Of a DNA stretch of 49,487 nt, positions 44,020 to 49,487 are shown piece after piece. Every line of letters begins with the position of its first letter. Position 1 is the stretch's first letter. The DNA lies in NCBI GenBank assembly GCA_011525665.1, contig WYAU01000018.1, positions 1 to 49,487 on the forward strand. Reading direction: 5' to 3'. Position numbers and translations under genes: made by a program. The notes below the pieces were generated by a model that saw only the letters and a program-made list of their open reading frames with translations, was not told the origin of the DNA and made no database searches. Source of the DNA: Candidatus Brocadia sp. GTDB lineage: Bacteria; Planctomycetota; Brocadiia; Brocadiales; Brocadiaceae.

Positions 44020-44520
44020 TTACGTGTGTTTTTCACGGTCTTTTGCACACTCAGTGACCGTGCCCTTGATGAGGTCAATGGTATGGGGGATGACAGGGAG
44101 GACAACGGCCAGGTTTTCTGCGACACCTTTGGGGCTCCCGGGGAGATTGATGATAAGGGTTTGTTTATAAATCCCGGCAATGGCCCTTGAGCCCATAGCC
44201 CTGGGGGTATGTTTGAGTCCCTCCGTCCGCATGGCTTCTCCGAAGCCAGGTAATTCTTTTTCTATGACTGCCCGTGTTGCCTCAGGGGTAACGTCTCTGG
44301 GGCCCACGCCCGTTCCGCCTGTGGTGACAACAAGGTCGGCTTTTCCGGCAAATTCGAAGAGTTTTTTTGTAATAACGTCCTTTTCGTCAGGGATGACTTC
44401 ATAGGCCGTTATGGTGGCATCAATTTCCTTGAGCATATTCCGGATGACCTCACCGCTCTTATCCTCCCGTTCGCCCCGTGAACCCTTGTCGCTTAGCGTT
44501 AAGATCGCCGCCCGTATCAT
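44020..44520 (-). CDS. mog: Molybdopterin adenylyltransferase (MogA/MoaB family)
   Basis: Activates molybdopterin with ATP before molybdate insertion. 166 residues with MIRAAILTLSDKGSRGEREDKSG at the N-terminus, the LVVTTGGTGVGPRDVTPEAT binding loop split across strands, and NLPGSPKGV. MogA and MoaB cannot be separated by eye. It overlaps the upstream MOSC gene in the ATGA manner, pointing to a shared role in molybdenum cofactor handling. Confidence 0.9.
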   Translation of the reverse strand: MIRAAILTLSDKGSRGEREDKSGEVIRNMLKEIDATITAYEVIPDEKDVITKKLFEFAGKADLVVTTGGTGVGPRDVTPEATRAVIEKELPGFGEAMRTEGLKHTPRAMGSRAIAGIYKQTLIINLPGSPKGVAENLAVVLPVIPHTIDLIKGTVTECAKDREKHT

Positions 44521-44978
44521 ACCTTCACTTCCACTTCAGCACCCTTTTCGAGGATTGTAATTTCATCTCCTGTTTTAATGGTGCCGCCGGTAAGAATTTC
44601 AGCAAAAACACCTTCCCGTGGCATGATACAGTCGCCGGCCTTATAATAAATAGCGCAACGGTCATGGCACAGCTTGCCGATTTGCGTTACCCGAATGATT
44701 ATGTCTTTACCAATTTTTAAAATAGTTCCAATGGGGAGGGATTTGAGTTCGATAGCTTCCGTTACAATGTTTTCACCAAAATCGCCATCCCTGATATTTA
44801 ATCCCTTTTCGCGCATAATGTCGGCGCTTTCTCTTGCCAGCAAACTGACCTGACGATGCCACTTTCCCGCATGGGCATCCCCTTCCAGTCCAAAATGCTC
44901 AATCAGCTTGCACGTGCCGACATCCCGTTTTTGAGTGCCCTTTTTTTTGCTTATGCAGACGGCAACAACCTTTCCCAT
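44517..44978 (-). CDS. MOSC-domain protein
   Basis: About 153 residues forming a single MOSC domain, the beta-domain of molybdenum-cofactor sulfurases: HFGLEGDAHAGKWHRQVSLL, GDFGENIVTEA, and the conserved cysteine in KLCHDRCAIY. Stand-alone MOSC proteins are thought to carry sulfur or cofactor to molybdoenzymes. ATG 44978 has GGTGGG just upstream; a GTG at 44987 in frame is the alternative. It is the first gene of the MOSC-mog pair. Confidence 0.88.
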   Translation of the reverse strand: MGKVVAVCISKKKGTQKRDVGTCKLIEHFGLEGDAHAGKWHRQVSLLARESADIMREKGLNIRDGDFGENIVTEAIELKSLPIGTILKIGKDIIIRVTQIGKLCHDRCAIYYKAGDCIMPREGVFAEILTGGTIKTGDEITILEKGAEVEVKV

Positions 44979-45294
44979 AATACCCACCCATGTTCAGGAA
45001 TTTTCATAGGAGCGAAGTGGCTCTTCTCCCCCGCTGATTTTCTTTAAAAATTGCTGTGTGTTCCAAAAATTCGCCAAAGGCCTTATTTAGATTGAAGTTT
45101 AGCATGTGGTATGTATGGTGTCAAGCACGAACCATTATCCTGACATGCTTATAAATTACTTGTTTTTTTGCATCAATATGATTAAAATGATTTACTTACT
45201 ACAGAGAAACAGTCTGTATTTGTTTGAGCCAAAGTGCGGCGAACCGCGCCGGATTTTCTATCTTCCGACTATGTTAGAGAAAGGTAAAATTTTC

Positions 45295-46641
45295 ATGACC
45301 AGCGAGCATATAGATTTGGCAATTATTAATCGGGCAAAAGAAGACAATGTAAAACTTGTCCAACTGCAATTTACCGATATAAACGGAAATATCAAGGCCG
45401 TTACGATACCGATAGAGAGGTTCCCGGAATCCATCGAAAAGGGGATCTGGTTTGATGGTTCGTCCATCGAGGGGTTTACACGAATTTGCGAAAGCGATAT
45501 GTATCTGAAGCCTGATACAAGCACGTATGCCTTGCTTCCCTGGGAGACGGAAGAAATAACGGCAAGACTCTTTTGTGACGTCTACATGCCGGATGGAGCC
45601 CCTTTCGAAGGTGATCCCCGGTATATCTTGAAAAGGGCAATTAAGAATGCGCGGGAAATGAACTTTGAATATAATGTGGGGCCCGAACTGGAATTCTTCT
45701 TGTTTAAACCCAGGAGCAATGGACAGGTGGAGCCCACACCGCATGATGTGGGTAGTTATTTTGACTTTTCGCCGAGAGACCTTGCGGGGAATGTGAGAAG
45801 GGATATTATTTTTACTCTGGAGAAGATGGGGCTTAACGTCGAGATGAGCCATCATGAGGTCGCTCCTGGCCAGCATGAGATTGACTTTAGATATGCCGAG
45901 GCATTAAAGACGGCAGAAAATGCCTTGACGTTTAAACAGGTAGTAAAGTCCATTGCGCACCAGCACGATTTATATGCCACCTTTATGCCGAAACCTATTT
46001 TTGGGGTATGTGGCAGCGGAATGCACTGCCATCAAAGTTTTTTTGATATCAGGACGCGAAAGAATGTGTTCTTCGATGATAAGGATCAATATAAGCTCAG
46101 TAAGGTGGCGAAACAGTTTATTGCGGGACAACTCCAGCATGTCCGCGCGATGAGCGCTATTTTATCTCCCACGGTAAATTCCTATAAGAGGCTGGTGCCT
46201 GGGTATGAGGCGCCGGTGTATATCTGCTGGGGGCAAAAGAATCGTTCTGCCCTCATACGAATTCCCAGATTCTCCCACGGGAGGGAGCAGGCAACACGGG
46301 CGGAGTTGAGATGCCCTGACCCCAGTAATAATCCATACCTTGCCCTCGCCGTAATGCTGGAGGCAGGGCTCGATGGTATCAGAAGGGGTGTTACGCCTCC
46401 TCACCCCGTGGAAGAGAATGTCTATGAGTTTGATAAGGATGAATTGGCATACCGCAATATTGCTACCCTCCCGGGTTCCCTGGGTGAAGCAATTGAGGAA
46501 TTGAAGAAGAGCAAATTGATGGAAACGGCATTGGGTTCACATACGTACCAGGTATATATCCATGCAAAAATGGCCGAGTGGGATGAATACCGGATACAGG
46601 TAACAGACTGGGAACATAAAAAATATTTCGAGACGACGTAA
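45295..46641 (+). CDS. glnA: Glutamine synthetase type I
   Basis: ATP-dependent ligation of ammonium to glutamate, dodecameric. Landmarks are LQFTDINGNIK, WFDGSSIEGFTRICESDMYL (Asp50-type latch region), GPELEFFLF, SHHEVAPGQHEIDFRYA, MPKPIFGVCGSGMHCHQS, NSYKRLVPGYEAPVYICW and SRA-like RNRSALIRIPR. At 448 residues and without the NLYDLP-type adenylylation loop it fits the shorter GSI-alpha form, so control by adenylylation is unlikely. ATG 45295 has GAAAGG upstream; the frame open to 45106 lacks family similarity. Confidence 0.95.
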   Translation: MTSEHIDLAIINRAKEDNVKLVQLQFTDINGNIKAVTIPIERFPESIEKGIWFDGSSIEGFTRICESDMYLKPDTSTYALLPWETEEITARLFCDVYMPDGAPFEGDPRYILKRAIKNAREMNFEYNVGPELEFFLFKPRSNGQVEPTPHDVGSYFDFSPRDLAGNVRRDIIFTLEKMGLNVEMSHHEVAPGQHEIDFRYAEALKTAENALTFKQVVKSIAHQHDLYATFMPKPIFGVCGSGMHCHQSFFDIRTRKNVFFDDKDQYKLSKVAKQFIAGQLQHVRAMSAILSPTVNSYKRLVPGYEAPVYICWGQKNRSALIRIPRFSHGREQATRAELRCPDPSNNPYLALAVMLEAGLDGIRRGVTPPHPVEENVYEFDKDELAYRNIATLPGSLGEAIEELKKSKLMETALGSHTYQVYIHAKMAEWDEYRIQVTDWEHKKYFETT

Positions 46642-46797
46642 CAGAATGAAAAAAATATATTAAAGATGTACGTTCTTTAACCGTCAGGCGCTGTTTTTTT
46701 GAATTGCTGATTGCATGTGCGGAAAAAGGCTTTATTACGTTTAAAGCGTACAGAACTTTAATATATATGAATGTTTTAATTCTGTTAAGGAGGAGAT

Positions 46798-47589
46798 ATG
46801 GAAGTTGGAAATATTTTTCGGCATTTGCTCATCCACAATGAGGCGTTTGTAAAAAACACAGAAGAGACGAAGTTCTTAGCGTATGCTACACACCAGACTC
46901 CGTATATTACCTTGCTTACGTGTGCCGATTCCCGGGTTCAGGGCGATATCCTGGGACGGGACATCTTTAACAAGGTGTTTATTGTCCGGAATGCCGGTAA
47001 CCAGTTTGCAGTAAACAGAGGTTCCATAGAATATTCACTCTTTGTCCTTAATACCCCTGTCATGCTTGTGTTGGGGCATACCGAATGTGGCGCGGTAAAA
47101 TTTGCCACCCATGCCTGTATAACGCAGTCCAAAGAGATTATTAATCTGGCAAAGTCCTTTGATAAGCTCATGAAGACGGATTATTCAACAATTAGTCGCG
47201 AAATAAAGTCTGAAATGCTTCCTTTGACCATTCCCATAGAGCGGGGGATACCGGACTTGAGAAAGATTCAAAATGAAATGAAGGAACTTGCCTATCTGAG
47301 TCAAATTAATGTGGACTATCAGATAGAAAAGGTACTGAAATATTACGGCGGCAGGGTAAAAGAAGGCAAATTGACGATTATTGGCGGGGTATATGATTTT
47401 GTCGGCGCCTATTCAAAAGATCTTGGCAGAATTTTGATTACCAATATTAACGGCATCATTAACCCCATAGATCTTCAGGATAATGCAAGAGGAATTGTGA
47501 GAAAAATTCCAAATTACGATGAAAAGGGTGAGGGATATAAGATCGTGAGTAAATTAATTGATGAAAAGGTGACTCGTATAACGGCATAG
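46798..47589 (+). CDS. Beta-class carbonic anhydrase
   Basis: Interconverts CO2 and bicarbonate. 263 residues. The zinc site is CADSRVQGD (first Cys and Asp-Arg dyad) and GHTECGAV (His and second Cys). FIVRNAGNQ and GSIEYSL are the usual linking segments. A long insert between about 105 and 165 (KSFDKLMKTDYS, EMLPLTIPIERG) makes it longer than most bacterial enzymes (about 200-220). There is no signal peptide, so cytoplasmic. AAGGAGGAG lies 3-6 nt before ATG. The gene may be co-transcribed with the next two. Confidence 0.92.
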   Translation: MEVGNIFRHLLIHNEAFVKNTEETKFLAYATHQTPYITLLTCADSRVQGDILGRDIFNKVFIVRNAGNQFAVNRGSIEYSLFVLNTPVMLVLGHTECGAVKFATHACITQSKEIINLAKSFDKLMKTDYSTISREIKSEMLPLTIPIERGIPDLRKIQNEMKELAYLSQINVDYQIEKVLKYYGGRVKEGKLTIIGGVYDFVGAYSKDLGRILITNINGIINPIDLQDNARGIVRKIPNYDEKGEGYKIVSKLIDEKVTRITA

Positions 47590-47595
47590 GATTTT

Positions 47596-48411
47596 ATGAG
47601 TGCCATGCGCCCGATAGATAATAATCATGGCAATATAACTTTTGCGGAAAATGAATGTTCGGACGGGATGTGCTGTTTTACCTGCGTCATTCCGTCAAAC
47701 AACGGACATATTGGTTTTTTAAAGTCCCTGTGGAAAAATGGCACCGGTTACCCTTACGTGAAGTTATTGGTTACCAGCGAAGGGTACAGAAGTGAATTGT
47801 ATGATTCCTGTAAATTTCTGAATGTCACTGTTTTTGCGAGTCAAACAGATCCAGGTCTGAAAATGGACCTGCGTTGCAGCATTTATAAATATCGTCCCTG
47901 GCAATGTAAGGGTTATCCTGATGAAGCGGGTGAATCTTTATATGAGAAAATGAGCGGCCCGTGCATATTGAATGAGTATGCCGCCTCCGGTACATATAAA
48001 GAACTTGTATACAAGAGGGAGTGGAAGGCTTTTTTTGCAATCAGGGACGATCGGATGGCGATGCGGAATATATTTGTCAGCGATAATGATGTGTCCGTTG
48101 TAAGAGAGAAAATATTAAAAGCAAAGGACGTTTGCCTTGCAACGTTAGCAGGGAATGATACGGAGGATTTGGAGTATATTTTGATACCGGTACCCCGGCA
48201 AACCCACAACATCCTGTATTTGTCAGAAAAGCATCAACCTATCGGAACGATAAAGCAGGCATATCATAACTGGCAAAAAAAGATACAGAAAAATCTCGAA
48301 AACCATTATGGGCCGGAGTGGGAAACGAAACTCAAAAACGCCATAGAAACGGAGGAAAAAGATGCTTGTAAAAGATGTAATGAAGACACAGCTGGTAACC
48401 TTGAATGCTGA
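47596..48411 (+). CDS. YkgJ-type cysteine-cluster protein
   Basis: 271 residues. The N-terminal part has a cysteine pattern CSDGMCCFTC, a later CKFLN, and the diagnostic RCSIYKYRPWQCKGYP followed by GPCIL, as in YkgJ-family proteins that hold a zinc or iron-sulfur centre. The C-terminal half is helical and ends in DACKRCNEDTAGNLEC, i.e. three further cysteines. It begins 6 nt after the carbonic anhydrase stop and its last 50 nt overlap the start of the CBS-pair gene in another frame, so expression is tightly coupled. Function unknown. Confidence 0.75.
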   Translation: MSAMRPIDNNHGNITFAENECSDGMCCFTCVIPSNNGHIGFLKSLWKNGTGYPYVKLLVTSEGYRSELYDSCKFLNVTVFASQTDPGLKMDLRCSIYKYRPWQCKGYPDEAGESLYEKMSGPCILNEYAASGTYKELVYKREWKAFFAIRDDRMAMRNIFVSDNDVSVVREKILKAKDVCLATLAGNDTEDLEYILIPVPRQTHNILYLSEKHQPIGTIKQAYHNWQKKIQKNLENHYGPEWETKLKNAIETEEKDACKRCNEDTAGNLEC

Positions 48412-48778
48412 TTCCAAACTCGGCTTTGCAAACGACATCATGTATTTGGGGAGGATACGGCATTTGCCCGTTGTGAAAGGAGAGAATATTGTTGGCATCC
48501 TGACACAGAGGGACCTCTATCGTGCATCTTTGACGTCTATCCTTACAAACTGGAAGGAAAATAAGGAATTTTTGGATTCCGTTAAGGTTTCAGAAGTAAT
48601 GACGAAAAATGTGATTACCGTTTCTCCCGATGCCTCGGTCGAGGAAGCCGCCCAGATTATGATCGACAAGAAGGTAGGAGGGCTCCCTGTAGTAAAAGAC
48701 AAAAATAAGCTGGTTGGTTTAATTACCGAAACTGATGTATTGCAGTATTTTGTGGATGAGAGTAGAAAGAAGAAATAA
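48362..48778 (+). CDS. CBS-domain pair protein
   Basis: 138 residues made almost wholly of two CBS motifs: KDVMKTQLVTLNADSKL...RIRHLPVVKGENIVGILTQRDL and VSEVMTKNVITVSPDASV...KKVGGLPVVKDKNKLVGLITETDVL. Such pairs bind adenosine nucleotides and act as sensor modules, usually with a partner protein. The likely partner is the overlapping YkgJ-type protein or the carbonic anhydrase upstream. GGAGG lies before ATG 48362 inside the previous gene. Confidence 0.9.
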   Translation: MLVKDVMKTQLVTLNADSKLGFANDIMYLGRIRHLPVVKGENIVGILTQRDLYRASLTSILTNWKENKEFLDSVKVSEVMTKNVITVSPDASVEEAAQIMIDKKVGGLPVVKDKNKLVGLITETDVLQYFVDESRKKK

Positions 48779-48803
48779 GTTTTAAGGCGAGAAGGAGAAT
48801 TTC

Positions 48804-49028
48804 ATGTGTGACGTTGGCGGTCATATAAGTAGTGACATGATTACGTGGCAGTGCGCATGTTGTGGCGCGGCAATACAGGATTCACACGGCGCAACCGAAG
48901 GTCTTTGTGATCTCGGGATATGTGTGTCCTGCCGTAACACCCCTGAAGACTGGAGAGAGTTTGTCAGGGAAGAATGGGAAGAAGGTATCTGTATGGATTG
49001 TCCGTCACCCTGTGATCTGAAACGATGA
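48804..49028 (+). CDS. Small cysteine-rich protein, hypothetical
   Basis: 74 residues with cysteines in WQCACCGAAI, GLCDLGICVSCRN and GICMDCPSPCDLKR, suggesting one or two metal sites (zinc or iron-sulfur). Not recognised. GAGAAGGAG precedes the ATG at 6-8 nt. It lies 25 nt after the CBS gene and is probably the last gene of the carbonic anhydrase operon. Confidence 0.65.
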   Translation: MCDVGGHISSDMITWQCACCGAAIQDSHGATEGLCDLGICVSCRNTPEDWREFVREEWEEGICMDCPSPCDLKR

Positions 49029-49454
49029 TGTCGGGTAATGGCGGAAGATGCACAAAAGATTCAGCCATCGATGGAGGGAAAATACAACATTTGCCTTTTC
49101 AAGCAGACCCGCTGGCCGATAATTTTTTGACATGCCGCGCCGGATGTCATGATACCTTCCGATTCAATGCAGGAACGGCAAAGTTTCTTCGTTCTGCGCT
49201 CGATGCGGACGACCACCATGCTGGCATATTCGGCAGCGTTGACATCAAGACGCAAACCGATGACGGAAAAGGGAATTCCATAAAACACACCTCAACGGGG
49301 AGCAGCCAATCTGGAAATGTTTCGGGGAAGATGAGATGGACTGTGCCCTCTCACGGCGGTCTAACCCGGATTTCTCACCGAAGAGATAGAAATCCCCTGT
49401 TGTTTATGGTATAAGATGTTTGTAAAGAACAGATTATACACAACAGGAGGAGGG
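49029..49454. other. Uncertain region, likely non-coding or mobile-element flank
   Basis: Two frames overlap on opposite strands (plus 49025-49414, minus 49061-49288). Neither has a domain I recognise or a reasonable ribosome-binding site, so I call neither. The right part (49396-49447) forms an imperfect inverted repeat: CCTGTTGT...GTATAA paired with TTATAC...ACAACAGG. Confidence 0.4.
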
Positions 49455-49460
49455 TTGAAG

Positions 49461-49487
49461 GTGAAAACAGGGTGTAAAGATGCAATA
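49461..49487 (+). CDS. Start of an unidentified gene, cut by the window edge
   Basis: A strong AGGAGGAGG at about 49445-49453 precedes GTG 49461 (or TTG 49455 in the same frame). Only nine codons (MKTGCKDAI) are visible. The inverted repeat at 49396-49447 overlaps the Shine-Dalgarno sequence, an arrangement typical of insertion-sequence transposase leaders, but the identity is unknown. Confidence 0.35.

Noticed and set aside
45106-45294. N-terminal extension of glnA
   Set aside because: The extension has no similarity to glutamine synthetase and a good ribosome-binding site lies before ATG 45295.
49061-49288. 75-codon minus-strand frame, and the overlapping plus-strand 129-codon frame (49025-49414)
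   Set aside because: Neither resembles a known family and they exclude each other. Kept only as an uncertain region.

Overview
This window looks like a chromosomal segment of a Gram-negative, planctomycete-type bacterium, most likely an anammox relative (Brocadiales). That placement is inferred from a fused SecD-SecF with a very large periplasmic region, a fusion of TPR repeats to RNA polymerase alpha C-terminal domains, a membrane pyrophosphatase with an extra N-terminal signal-like segment, a siroheme-route haem enzyme (AhbC), lipoproteins, and moderate AT-richness. No rRNA or tRNA gene was found.

Layout. 1-6.4 kb: tail of an IS4-type transposase at the left edge, a lipoprotein, an NAD(P)-binding epimerase-like protein, a small secreted protein, a lipoprotein M4 metalloprotease, a small ferritin-like protein and a cold-shock protein with a structured leader. 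6.7-20.5 kb: a long plus-strand run, TPR-alphaCTD protein, ruvA, ruvB, queH, spoIID-like, tgt, yajC, secDF, LysM protein, beta-propeller protein and ahbC. It joins Holliday-junction processing, queuosine tRNA modification, cell-wall and Sec export functions in the order familiar from ruvAB-queA-tgt-yajC-secDF, with queH/spoIID where queA often sits.

20.6-33.3 kb is the accessory part. It holds a DUF4159 protein, an AT-rich block with a TcmP ('three-Cys-motif partner') gene overlapping a small radical-SAM-like gene with CX3CX3C spacing, gene remnants on both sides of that pair, a 95-bp element with perfect 12-bp inverted termini, a secreted PLD-type nuclease, mtaB (carrying an in-frame repeat insertion), alanine dehydrogenase, and a complete type I restriction-modification system (hsdR, hsdM, hsdS) with the beheaded start of an OLD-type ATPase between hsdR and hsdM.

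33.3-49.5 kb is mostly housekeeping. It contains argJ, pyruvoyl arginine decarboxylase, trpD, rpsU facing rsfS, a zinc-ribbon protein, hppA, an ABC exporter operon, a 740-bp decayed stretch with a trypco2-like remnant, mogA plus a MOSC protein, glnA, a beta-carbonic anhydrase, a YkgJ-type Cys-cluster protein overlapping a CBS-pair protein, a small Cys-rich protein, and at the right edge the start of an unidentified gene behind a stem-loop.

A family of short GTAG...CTAC palindromic repeats (five copies) is scattered through intergenic spaces, and two related 28-nt perfect palindromes also occur. One repeat copy has apparently re-cut the end of hsdM, and one palindrome is translated inside MtaB. 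The most interesting items are the TcmP/radical-SAM pair, the TPR-alphaCTD fusion, the cold-shock gene leader, the apparent ACG start of rsfS, the repeat-driven gene edits and the expanded SecF periplasmic region.
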